Positions 9,927 to 20,845 of a DNA stretch of 64,000 nucleotides are shown here, one piece after another. Source of the stretch: Marsupella aquatica (lineage: Eukaryota; Marchantiophyta); contig OZ316892.1 in assembly GCA_973895155.1 (NCBI GenBank), positions 30,256,001-30,320,000 of the forward strand. The letters are read 5' to 3'. The first letter of the stretch is position 1, and each line of letters starts with the position of its first letter. The translations under genes and the position numbers were made by a program. The notes under the pieces were generated by a model. That model worked only from the letters and a program-made list of their open reading frames with translations. It made no database searches and had not been told where the DNA came from.

Positions 9927-12716
9927 ATGGCAGAGGAGTTCGAACCTTTCCAAGAAGGCAGACTCAGACTTGAGGTCGAAGAACGAATCGAAACTTCAAG
10001 AACTCAAGATAAGGTCGAAGAAACCCTGGAAGAAGCCATGGAAAGACTTAAAACCCACCAAGGAGCTGGCAGTAGTTTGAGATCGGCTCCTACCAGAAGG
10101 GTTAAAATACCCATGTTCAAGGGAGCACCTGATGAAGATGCCGATACCCACTTAGCACGTTTCGAAGAAATGCTCAGAGCTAACCACGAACATAATGACA
10201 TAGCTCAATTAGAGCTGTTTCCCAGCTCACTGGACAAAGAGGCTTTTGTATGGTACACTCAATACCCAGCTGACCATTTCAAAACTTGGCCTGAGTTTTC
10301 AAAAGAATTCTTAGATCATTACAGAAGGGCTAAGGAAGAATCCGATTTGTATAGCATTATGCAGAACATGACTCAGAAGAAAGGAGAACCAGTACAGAAC
10401 TATATTGGACGGTTAAAGGTAACAATGAGGCGATTAACTAACAAACCGTCCAACAGGCAGCGAATTAGCTGGATGAGAAAGGCTGTAAAGGGAAGTCTAG
10501 TCACAGTGGTAGAACAAAATCCCACTTCTAATGCTGACGAATACGAGAAAAGATTAATACGACTAGAAGGCATTACTCAGATGCTTAACCAGGAAAAGAA
10601 CGAAAGCAGTAAGGATGAAGAGAGGGTTAACCGGAAAACAGAACCTTCTAAAGTAGAAGTCAAGGAAAACCGAGAGCGAAGCGAGCTTAGTACTCAAAAA
10701 TTCTGTGAAATACATATGAGGCCTGGACATACTACTCAGGAATGCAACCAGAATCCTTTTAAAAAGAAACCTAGCCTAGGTGTAAATCAGGTAGGAACAA
10801 GCAAACAAGATGGGGATAGGATGGAAAGTAGTCAGGGATATTACAATCCGGATCGTAATGCAAACCGAAGGCCCTATAAGGATGGTGGTACTAAATACCC
10901 ACCGATTTGCTATTACTGCCGACTAACCGGTCACATCAGGGGGCCCGATTGTGAATTATGGATGAAGCACATGAAGGAAAAAGAAGAAATAGTGGGGAAA
11001 GCCCCAGCACCCGTGAATACTATGCAGGTATCCACGAATGTGGTGACCAGATCTCAAGGGCAACCGGAGGTTTCAAATCTAGTAAATCCACCAGGAGCAG
11101 AAGTCGAGTTCAATTGGAGCCAGATGGACGCCACCACACGAGATACGGTGGAAGAGATTCGCCACCAACAACAAGACAAGATTCTGCCACGACCTGAACA
11201 ATTAACGCGTTCAGAGCCATACGCAGAACCCGAGGCAGAGATCCTGGGACAAGGAGTGACAATGGGTGGTTTCGACCAAGAAACGGGGCAGCTTCCAGGG
11301 GAGGAAGAACCACCTATTACCCCAGCAGAAGCAAACAAGCGAATAGTGGATAAACTGGTGCAACTCATTTCAAAGACACGAGTTGACCTTACCATTGAAG
11401 AATTGTTCCAGTTAGCACCCCAGTGCAAGGAAGCGGTAATGAGGAAATTAGTGGGCAGAATCAGCCCCACCACACTTCCAGGGGTACCACTGTACCAGGC
11501 AGGTAAGATTCCATTAATTGATAAGGGGGCCGTAGTCCAGATAAGCATGAGGGGCATCAAGCTTAAAAACGTACTACTAGACAGAGGATCAGCCGTTAAG
11601 CTCATGAGCGAGCAGACTTATAGACAGTTGGGAAGGGTTAAGCTTTTACCTGCACTGTTTAACCTGGTGATGGCCGACCAGAGCAGCTGTCATCCACTGG
11701 GTTACGTACCAGACTTACCGATGCTGATTTCAGGTATCAAGTATAATTTAGGGGTAGTAGTCTTGAGAGAAGCAAACTCTACCAGAGGGCAACCGATGTT
11801 GTTGGGGCGACCTTGGCTAAGACAAGCCAAGGTGAAACAACATTGGGGGGAAGAGAAGGACTACATCAAGATCGAACACAAGGGGGAGACCTTCAAAATC
11901 AGGACGAAGGCGATCAAAGACGGGACACCACCAAAGGCCCGGGTTTGCACTCTGAATTGGGCGGAAGGGTTGAACGAGGATGAAGAAGAAACTTATCTGA
12001 AATGCCGCCCAGACCTTGTACCGATTTCTGATGTGGAAGTCGTCAAGTTGGATGAGATACAAGGGATGACCAGAGAGAAGATGAACCATGATTTGAGGAA
12101 GGACCTGTTCAAACATATAGACCCACAAGGAATTCAAGAATGTCCTTTGAAGGAAGAAACAGCGCAAATCACCCTTGGCACCGTACCAGAGAAGGTAGTA
12201 GGGTGGGGAGCCACGGAAGAAGAACACATTCAGAGGATCGATTTGGGTGATACCGAACGGCCACGGGAAGTGAAAATTGGGAAGCACCTTTCCCCAGGGC
12301 ATAAACAGGAATTGATTGCACTACTTACAGATTTTCGGGATGTATTTGCCTGGGATTACACAGAGCTAAAAGGAGTACTAGAATCAATTGGTGTACACCG
12401 AATCCAACTCGTACCAGGATCGGTTCCGGTACATACCCAACGATATCGGATGAACCCCAACTACGCAGAGAAGGTAAAAGAGGAGATACAGAGACTCCTC
12501 GACGCCAAATTTATTGAACCCGTTAATCGTTACACATGGTTATCTCCGATAGTCGTAGTTCCAAAGAAAAACGGGAAGCTAAGAGTGTGTATTGATTTCA
12601 GAAAGTTAAATGTGGCCACTATAAAAGACCCTTTTCCTGTACCATTTCTAGAGGCAGTTCTAGACATCGTAGCAGGCAAGTCAGCATATTCCTTTGCCGT
12701 GAACCTTTACATGTGA
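9927..12716 (+). CDS. Element E gag-protease-RT polyprotein, 3' truncated
   Basis: This is a single open frame of 929 codons. Gag occupies roughly residues 1-260 (PMFKGAPDEDADTHLARFEE and a WPEFSKEF-type capsid core). Two degenerate zinc knuckles follow: CEIHMRPGHTTQEC, where the second Cys is His, and CYYCRLTGHIRGPDC. The protease has LLDRGSAVKLM in place of the usual D-T/S-G, then MLLGRPWL. RT begins with WLSPIVVVPKKNGKLRVCID and breaks at SAYSFA, well before the YVDD box, so RNase H and integrase are missing. No LTR was found on either side. It is a gypsy element related to A and C but distinct from the chromovirus. Confidence 0.9.
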   Translation: MAEEFEPFQEGRLRLEVEERIETSRTQDKVEETLEEAMERLKTHQGAGSSLRSAPTRRVKIPMFKGAPDEDADTHLARFEEMLRANHEHNDIAQLELFPSSLDKEAFVWYTQYPADHFKTWPEFSKEFLDHYRRAKEESDLYSIMQNMTQKKGEPVQNYIGRLKVTMRRLTNKPSNRQRISWMRKAVKGSLVTVVEQNPTSNADEYEKRLIRLEGITQMLNQEKNESSKDEERVNRKTEPSKVEVKENRERSELSTQKFCEIHMRPGHTTQECNQNPFKKKPSLGVNQVGTSKQDGDRMESSQGYYNPDRNANRRPYKDGGTKYPPICYYCRLTGHIRGPDCELWMKHMKEKEEIVGKAPAPVNTMQVSTNVVTRSQGQPEVSNLVNPPGAEVEFNWSQMDATTRDTVEEIRHQQQDKILPRPEQLTRSEPYAEPEAEILGQGVTMGGFDQETGQLPGEEEPPITPAEANKRIVDKLVQLISKTRVDLTIEELFQLAPQCKEAVMRKLVGRISPTTLPGVPLYQAGKIPLIDKGAVVQISMRGIKLKNVLLDRGSAVKLMSEQTYRQLGRVKLLPALFNLVMADQSSCHPLGYVPDLPMLISGIKYNLGVVVLREANSTRGQPMLLGRPWLRQAKVKQHWGEEKDYIKIEHKGETFKIRTKAIKDGTPPKARVCTLNWAEGLNEDEEETYLKCRPDLVPISDVEVVKLDEIQGMTREKMNHDLRKDLFKHIDPQGIQECPLKEETAQITLGTVPEKVVGWGATEEEHIQRIDLGDTERPREVKIGKHLSPGHKQELIALLTDFRDVFAWDYTELKGVLESIGVHRIQLVPGSVPVHTQRYRMNPNYAEKVKEEIQRLLDAKFIEPVNRYTWLSPIVVVPKKNGKLRVCIDFRKLNVATIKDPFPVPFLEAVLDIVAGKSAYSFAVNLYM
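12677..12701. repeat. 25-nt direct repeat, left copy (right copy 24220-24244)
   Basis: CAAGTCAGCATATTCCTTTG plus CCGTG occurs identically at both places, 11.5 kb apart, in the same orientation. The left copy lies exactly where element E RT ends. Confidence 0.8.
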
Positions 12717-13254
12717 TTATGTTCACAAATATTACAGCGTTTTTTAGATGATTCTCATCTTTTATTTAAGTTCAAACAATTATAAAATAAATATATTTGA
12801 TGAAGCACTAAAATATAAAGATCTCAGTGTTTATTAATTATATATTAGTAAAGATCATTGTGTACAAACTCATGTTGATTATAATATAGTATAATTTATT
12901 TAAGTTATCTTAGTTATCCTGATATCAAAATTTCTTTTGAAAATTTTGTTATTGTAGAATATAGAATATTATTACCTATTAGAAATGATTATTTATTTTC
13001 ATTTCGTAATAACATTGTCTATGGAACAGGATATAAAATTCCAACATCAAATCCTACATACGTAAGAGTTGTTATCGTAAACAAAAAATTAGATAGATTT
13101 TTACAAAAAAAACATTAATAAAAAGACCAAAAAATATTATTCATATCTATAATTTTTTAAATTTTAAATTTTACATTTCAATCTTTAAATATTATATTTT
13201 TTAAATTAAAACTTTATTATTTATTTATTTTAGTTTATCTGCTTCCAAAATTAC

Positions 13255-13375
13255 GTCTTTGTATTCACTTATTCCAACATAAGATCTAAAAACTTATATG
13301 AAATCAATTTCCAATAGCTTATAGGTTGACACACACATTAGAATGCGCGACCAATGTAATGAAAGCTCACTCTAA
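13255..13375. repeat. Diverged direct repeat, partner at about 16945-17047
   Basis: Both copies contain ATGAAATCA followed by TTTC, AATAGCTT and GCGCGACCAATG, in the same order and spacing. Roughly one base in six differs. In the minus-strand reading, the right copy belongs to the degenerate gene fragment next to it, so the left copy may be another scrap of the same gene. Confidence 0.65.
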
Positions 13376-16300
13376 ACATATAAATTGTTTCACGCCACAC
13401 TTTCACCAACCACCATAGCATCTCTAGAACCAATTTCAAGGTCAATGACTATCCTCTCAGCTTGAGACAAACATTTGACAATAGTCTTAGTTGTTACCTG
13501 AGGATCAAAGGACATAAATTTCATCCCATCAAATGTCATGGATATGAGAAATGTATCAATCTTTTTTTTCATATTCTGAGTGATAACATCTTCTTCATGG
13601 GACGTGCAACCTTTAGAGGACAACATCTTGTGCCAATTTGTCCTTTGCCACAATTACCTTAGGACACCAAAGTCTTCTGGTCCTTTGATTTCGAGCAAAA
13701 AAGTTAAAAATATCAGGCACTACATTTGAATTTTTTGAAGTTTAATTTGTTTGGTTTTGTCAAGGTGTGCAACTCTAACTGTTTGAGGCATTTTGAAGAT
13801 TGTGTTGCAACGCGCACTTGGGCTTGGATGCTTAGTTGTAGTATTTGGGAAGTTAAAAGTAATAGTTTTCCCTCAAAGATCACCCACGGTTCGTGTGGAG
13901 GGTAGATTGTTGTAGTTTTTGCTGCTATGAAATTAAGTATTGTTGAATTCTCGTGCCTTTGGTGGATTGTATTGACTTACTCTGGTAGATTCCCTTTGGA
14001 GGATTGTATTGACTTGCCTCTAGTGGACCCTCCACTTGTAGCCAATGCAATCTCGCCCACCTCAGTGCCTCAAGCTGGCGACAACCTCAAAGTCTCACCC
14101 AAGCCCCGCACCTTCCACGCACTTCACGAACAAGACAGAAAGAATAGAATACTACGAATGGCCTTGGGTTGATCGTCTTGTAAGGCAACACAACAATGGT
14201 GAGCTGATGGAAGTAAAGATCCAACTCAAGAGGAATCGAGACTCGAGAGCTTAGCAAGCGAGACCGGGAATCGATAGCACAATAAGCAAAATCAACTGAA
14301 GACAAAATGCAAAGAAGCAAAAGAGTGTCTCATTCCTTCCTTCCGAGCAGCAATGGCAGCGATGGCAAACAAAGGAAGCAAAAAAATAAACTTTACACCT
14401 ACAACCCGTTGTCGTGGTAACTTTGGTGCACACATTACACTTAAGTTACACGGGTATATTTTGGGGTTGCAACATCTCAACTTAAGATGACAAATAAGAC
14501 CATAAGTTGGGTATCTATGCTTGTAGCGGGTTGCCAATTCATAAAGAGACAAGGAACGAGAGGAGGAAGCAACAACTCGAAGGCAAGAAAGCAGCAATGG
14601 ACGGAGTGCACGGGGCGCCAATTGGATTTCCGAATCACGTTAAATTTTAGTTTCGGGTTATGAAGAAAATTCATTTTGGCAATTCATTGTCCATCATTTT
14701 GGTGTGCAACTCTTTCGGGAGGTTGAAGAATCCGCACAACCTTTGTTCTTATCCACACTTACATATGCACATAAATGGGTTATATGTTTTTACGTTTTAA
14801 CATAGTAACTAGTTTGGGTATAAAGGTTGGTGATTCATCATGCCTAGTTACAAAATTTAGGCATCCTATGATGGATTAGAGTGATGACAAAGCACTTCTA
14901 AATAAAGTATTGTGGGCTACAGGAATAAGTATCATAAACTAGAGTATAAACCTACTAGGTGGTTTTACTTTTCCACTAGACTTGTGACATAGCAAAATAT
15001 ATAGGGATATATGACATGCATGTGTAAAAAGACCTTGCATGGTTGCATGACCATTTAGAATCAAACACATGGCCAATTAGGTGTCGAAAGGAAGATAAAG
15101 CATGGAAACATGTCCAATAGCATCCAAACATCTTATTGATTACATGTTCAAATATTATTGGACCGTGTGTACCAAAGAGGTGAGTCATTATCCCTCCAAA
15201 GCACTATAAATAAGAGGCCTAACCCTTGGGGAGCATGGTGATTTTTCTTCATTATTCCAATTCTATGTGCAAGAGTAGTGTGGAAAGTATGAGAATTCAT
15301 AGAATGTGCTTAGAAACTAGAAATTTGATATTGTTAGGAATTTAGTAAGTAGTGAAGGTTTTTCTATATAGAAAATCATTGTGGTCTATGTTTCTTGGAG
15401 AGATAGTATTATAACTTTGATCACCTTGATGAGCACACAAACTTTTCTTTTGGAATCACTTGATTTAGGTACAATGCTAGGAAGTTATGATGACTTAACA
15501 ATTTAGATTATACTCAAATAGAACCATATTTTTTTGAGTTTGAATATCGTTTGTCATGTTTTTCTAGAATAAGATGCATAATTGAAATTTTTCTTGGAGA
15601 TAGACAAGAAGCTATGTCATGCCTAGGAAAAAGTTTCAAGGGTGTATCTATTTTTATGTAAGATATATAATATGGTAATAGTGAAAGGATCTTCATAGCC
15701 TGCAATCTACATAGGTCTCACATTTCTCTTTATAATTATTGATCAAGATAAAATTTTGACTCGAACCTTTGAGGGGTGATAGGATAACAAATACTTGATT
15801 TGCATGTTAGGATTCAAAGGAAGTCGATAACCATAGGTGAATTTTTTATATTCAAAAAATCTGTACTGTGATTTTTAACCAGAAGATGGACCTTAATAGA
15901 GTTTCTAGGTCTGATTTTAGTATAGATTGTAATGTTTGAGTGATGTGTCACTGAAAGACCGAGTTTTGAGCATTTATCATTAGAAACTTTGAGGAGTCAG
16001 CATACACCATGATCACTTCATCCCCGGTTCCATTTGTTGTTCCCATGATAATTAAGCATTTTCGGGTAATGATCGTAGTATTTTATTAGCACATAGTACG
16101 CGCATTATTCTTCCGACAGACAGAAGCCCAAGCTTTCCCGACATCGCCCACGAACTTCATGACACCGCCGCCAAGGTCAATCCTCAATATTTTCTTGTGA
16201 AAACCCCTTAAGGACTTTTTAAAAAAATCTCGCAAAAACTTTGCAGATAAAATAAGTCAATCCCACATGATTGCTCCATAATAAATCTATTGGATACCGA

Positions 16301-16399
16301 AATGGTTCTCTGGTTTAGACAACAAATTCCTACTTTTGCCTTTCTTGGCTGCCTGAAGAAGCCTTTTGCTTTGGCTTATTGCTTTTCTTCGGACAATTG

Positions 16400-16990
16400 C
16401 ATCAACACCCTTCAACATCAGTAACCCAAGTGTACCCATTTCCGAAAATCATCTGAAAAGCTGGTTTTCAAAGTGGCCTCATAAAATCTGATCCAAAGCT
16501 CTCTTTCTGACTTGTCTTTGGATTGACAATCATTAGGATGAGAAATATAATTTCTCTCAGACCGTCACTTTTCAATAAAAGAAAATTCACTTAAAGTCTC
16601 CATAACATTTGCTGGATCTTTTCTCTGCTTAATGATATCTATAATTGAAGCATCAAATTCAGGAGAATTTTCATTATTTACCACAAATGCATCTAAAGCC
16701 TCCTCAACTATGTATTGCCAGAAATAACACTTTTACAACATTAGTCAATTCCTATGCACTCTTCATATCTTCATTTTCCTCAGTGGTTTCACACAAGAGA
16801 TCTTCTGAAAGACAGTGTAAGCTATAAGCAAAAATCCCAAAAGGATAAATAGTCATCCAATTCTGAATAGTAGTTCCCTATCCATGCCCCAAATCTTTGG
16901 CTACTTCCAAAACGACGTCCGCAAATTGTAAAACAACTGCTTTCTAATCACTTGTTTCAGCATAAAATCTAAAAACCTCTATGAAATCAG
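16400..16990 (-). pseudogene. Degenerate unidentified gene fragment
   Basis: Reading the minus strand from 16990 down to 16400 gives protein-like stretches in two frames, broken by several stops: FIEVFRFYAET, VVLQFADVVLEVAKDLG, then YIVEEALDAFVVNNENSPEF, IIDIIKQRKDP, and ERELWIRFYEATLKTSF. The helical, acidic character suggests a large alpha-solenoid or similar host protein, but I cannot name it. It is a relic and not expressed as such. Confidence 0.4.
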
Positions 16991-17229
16991 TTTCTAATAG
17001 CTTTTAGGCTTCCACACACACTAGAGTGCGCGACCAATGCTATGAAACTAAGTTGTAGTATATTGAGCAATTTAACCCCCAAAATGGACCTTGATTTGGT
17101 CTAAAAAGCTATTAAACTACGCCCTTGACCGAGGGGGTTAGTCACAAAGGCTGAACTATTACATAGCTTCTAGGTGTGTTAAACAAGTTAAACCACAAAT
17201 CAGGGTATAAGATGACCACCAGCCCTACC

Positions 17230-17810
17230 GAGATAAGTAATCTCATCAGTTATCAGTCACTTTTATCAGTCACTTTCATCAGTGTACCTGATATCAATTG
17301 CCACCTCATCTCAGAGAGGCCGCCAAGTTGCCATGCAAAAAAGAAAGAAATAAAGGAAAAAAAATTCTTGAATTTTTCTTTTCAATTTTTTTTTCGCCAT
17401 GAGGCATCCGTACCGTACGGACACCTATCTCGGCGAGCCCAGCCGAGATGGGAAAAAAATTTCCGAATTTTTTTTTCAAAATTTTTTTTGGGAAAATTTT
17501 TGGTTTTTTTTTTTTTTTCAACACTTTTTTTCGGTCCGTACGCCCCATCTCGGCGAGGCCAGCTGAGATGGGGAAAACATTTTTTCGGGAAATTTTTTGG
17601 TTTTTTTTTTGGGGGATTTTTTTTCGGTCCATACGCCCATCTCGGCGAGGTCAGCCGAGATTGAATCAACCTCGGCTGCCCAGCTGAGATGAGCGAAAGT
17701 TTGAAGGCCCCAACTCAACTCCTCAACTAAGATTCTAAAATTTTTGAGATAACTGATATCAGCGACTGATATCAGTTATCAGTCACTGATAACTGATGAT
17801 GTTGTGTACC
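17230..17810. mobile_element. 581-bp MITE-like insertion with 11-bp target duplication
   Basis: CCAGCCCTACC occurs at 17219-17229 and again at 17811-17821, flanking the insert. The two ends share an inverted CATCAGTTATCAGT about 10-15 bp inside each terminus. The interior holds three to four copies of the palindromic motif ATCTCGGCGAGGCCAGCCGAGA (close variants at about 17427-17449, 17547-17569, 17639-17661 and 17670-17690), separated by long T or A homopolymers. A 9-11 bp duplication is typical of Mutator-like elements. There is no transposase, so it is non-autonomous. Confidence 0.7.
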
Positions 17811-17821
17811 CCAGCCCTACC

Positions 17822-20175
17822 AAGGTCTTGCAATCTTGTCTACAATTTGGTAACTCTACAACAATAGAGTGAAGTTGAACACAATTTATGCCCTCAATAG
17901 GTATTAATTTTATTTCATTATACAATATCCGAAAGTGAGAAGCTCCATTTTGAGCCCCAACTTTGTCAGGTCCTACTTGGTAGTTTTGATCAACATAATA
18001 TAACTCTAGGCACAATTCAAATGATGTAAACATGGACTTTTGGGTCTTCTTTCATGAGCTTTTTTGGAGAGCTTTGCATCCCGCTGTTGATTTCATTGGT
18101 GCAAAAATAGAAAAATGTCAAAGAAACTCCCTCAAATTACAGTGTTCTCCCCCTCTCGCAAGAAAAAAGATAAAAACAAAGACCCTTTTTAACAAAGATT
18201 TATAAAACCAAAAGTTTATTATTATTATTTTTGAAATCCATCTCTAAAAGAGTAGTCCCTCTTCCAGCTGAAGAATACAATTTTTTAATTTTTTAACAAT
18301 TATTTTTCCCCTCTTATTTACCCCCTTCAAAAGAGTCGTCCTTTTTCCAGGTGACCCATTTCAGCAAAAGGAAAAGAAATTAAAACAATAAAAATTAAAA
18401 CTAGAATAAAATAAAGATACATATTCATATTTAATCTAGATAACTGAAGGAGAAATGTGGCCGTAGCTATAGCTTAAGTGTCGAGTTACTAATGATTGAC
18501 CTTGAATGGATAATTCCAGAAGGCAGCGGAGCGATGGTAAAGAGATGGAATATGTTTGGTGACCTTGGGGAGAGATGGGATGGAGGAGAGTTGGGATGGT
18601 GGAGAGATGGTAGTGCATTGGAAAACGTCGAGCAAAGACAGGCAATATGAAGGAGCGGGGAGTGAGGCAATAAACATAGAAGTCAATAACAACACGACTG
18701 ACTATTCAAGCATGTTCAGACTTGAGTCACACACATCAAGCCAACAGACCCAATTCTTGGGCCACAGATAAGTACCCACACTCTATAAATAAAAAGTAGA
18801 ATTCACCACTGAAATCTCTAAATTTGGATTTAGGTTTCTCTCGAGTAAAATGCACTGTAAATAGTATGCATCCATGAACTATCACTGCATGCTCAGATGG
18901 ATCAAAGGACAATGCAATCTCCGACAATAGTAATTCGGAGGTGAAAATATTGACAAAGAAGTAGGTAAGGAGCACGCGGAGAATTCAGGCAATGAGAACG
19001 CATGAAACAGAAGCTACAATTCTAACACATGAAACAAGAAGGGTGGAGGGAAAGGAGCAATCAAGAAAAGATAAATAGAAACAAGAATACCGAAAAATGA
19101 CCAGTAAACAGAAAAAGAATGATTATCCAAGAAACTGAAGCAAGTAGTATAAGACAGGTTGACAGACACACATACCAGAAATTCTAACCAAAGTGAAGTA
19201 CGCCAATTGATGGAGGAACTCAGAAACAAGAGGATGCTCATAAGCACTAGGAACTCTGACTAAAGAGCAGTATGTCAAAGAAGGGTGATCAAGAAAAATA
19301 GTAAAGTATGTCAGTAAATAGTGCCCAAGCATACAACAAGGGTGTCAGATTAGCCAGGAAGCACGAGGAAGTAGAGAAGAACATGAAAGGTAGAATTACA
19401 AATGCATAGGATCTCTCAAGAATAATGAAGAAACAAGAACATGATAGGATGAGAAGGAAAGAATCACTGACAAACAAAATGACAAAGACACGACGTAGCA
19501 GAAAGGTAAGTAGAAAGATACAAAACCAAGTAAAAAAGATTTTTAAAAAAGAGTGATAGTCAGAGTGAAAGTCATGAGCAAATTAAAAGATGCGAACAGA
19601 AAAATAACAGAAAGCGAAAGAAGGTACTAACATCAGACAAAAAGTGATCTAAAAAATAATGACAGATTTAAGGAATCATGTCCAAAAAACTTAAGAGTAT
19701 ACACATATCCCCGCACGTACCATACACTTAAGAACGTAAGTTCCTAAGGATAATAGAGCAAACAAGAAATCAATTGCAAACACGCAATAAGCACCAAGGG
19801 GGAAGGGTAGGACATGATACACACACATTCATAAACTTCAACCCTATGATTTCTACATAGTTCAGCAAGTGTGAGAAAGAATAATTAGTCCATATCAAAA
19901 AATTGTGTAACACATACACAAATGGCCATGCTCAACAAAATTTTCAAGGCGGGAGGATTGGAGTGTGCGAGGAGAGATAACCAGCATAATTCAATTCTGG
20001 CAATGACAATGGATGTTGCGCAAAGGGAGCCCCGATTGGGGAAAGAACCATGGAGGGAAGTAGAGGAAGAAACAAACAATAAGAGAGTACGATGTCGTGA
20101 GGATTTTTTATTTAGTTAGATCCTCATAATTATAGCTTATTAGTATAGGATATTAGTTTAAATTCTCGTATAATA
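17822..20175. other. No gene seen
   Basis: AT-rich DNA. Open frames are short and lack motifs. A purine-rich patch (18530-18620) has GGAGAGATGG-type repeats. Nothing else was recognised. Confidence 0.5.
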
Positions 20176-20343
20176 TGCATGTGTACAGTGTGCATGCTAC
20201 AGTGTACGGTCTATAGTGTGCATGCTACAGTGCACGACCTACAATGTGCATGCTATAGTGTACGATCTATAGTATGCATGCTATAGTGTACGACCTACAG
20301 TGTGCATGCTACAGTATACGATCTACAGTATGCATGCTACATT
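20176..20343. repeat. 28-bp tandem array, six units
   Basis: The core GCATGCTA recurs at 20192, 20220, 20248, 20276, 20304 and 20332, exactly every 28 bp. The unit pattern is GTGCATGCTACAGTGTACG followed by (A/G)(T/C)CTATA. Units differ at several positions. The array is rich in the RY-type CATGCA motif. Confidence 0.9.
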
Positions 20344-20560
20344 TGCTTCACTCATATAACTACAGTACTAGCACACTTACTTGCCTTGGATATGTGACAC
20401 ATGGCTTCCATCCGTGTGCCATGCTTGATCCGTGTGCTTGAGGTGTGAGCACTATAAATAAAGAGGAGAGGGGCTCTTTTCCCTCACTCTCCATTTTCAT
20501 CAACTAAGTTGTGAAACCTTAAGAATCCATTGGACTTGATGACCTCTTCTATGAATATAA

Positions 20561-20845
20561 TCCTTATGAAGTAGACCCACTCATACACGCTTGCTTAGAG
20601 CTTCGGTTTGGTCAGAGATATTTTGTATGAGTTGGACCTTCAGAAAGTGTTATCATTTGATAGGAGATGGTTATTAAGTTCTAAAGAGTTGGAAAGTGCT
20701 CAACAATACCTTAACATCATATGCTCATTTTGGGTGAAACCCTAAGCTTATGAAGTAGACCCACACATGCACGTTGGTTTGGAGCTTAGCTCGGTCAGTG
20801 ATAATTTGTATGCATTGGACCTTCAGATAGTGTTTTCATTCAAAA
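20561..20845. repeat. Diverged tandem duplication, period 184 bp
   Basis: TTATGAAGTAGACCCAC starts units at about 20565 and 20749. Both continue through CACG, GAGCTT, GGTCAG, TTGGACCTTCAGA and AGTGTT. No coding potential was recognised. Confidence 0.75.

Larger units (their letters stand above)
12717..17218. other. Gene-poor AT-rich stretch with old repeats
   Basis: 12717-13380 is very AT-rich. No intact gene was found. It holds a diverged direct-repeat pair (13255-13375 and 16945-17047) and a broken minus-strand gene fragment (16400-16990). Open frames around 13390-14620 have no recognisable motif. Confidence 0.5.

Noticed and set aside
17306-17718. Several Lys/Phe-rich frames on both strands
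   Set aside because: They are products of A/T homopolymers inside the 581-bp element.
20176-20343. CRISPR-like array
   Set aside because: Units are contiguous tandem repeats without unique spacers, in plant-type DNA.
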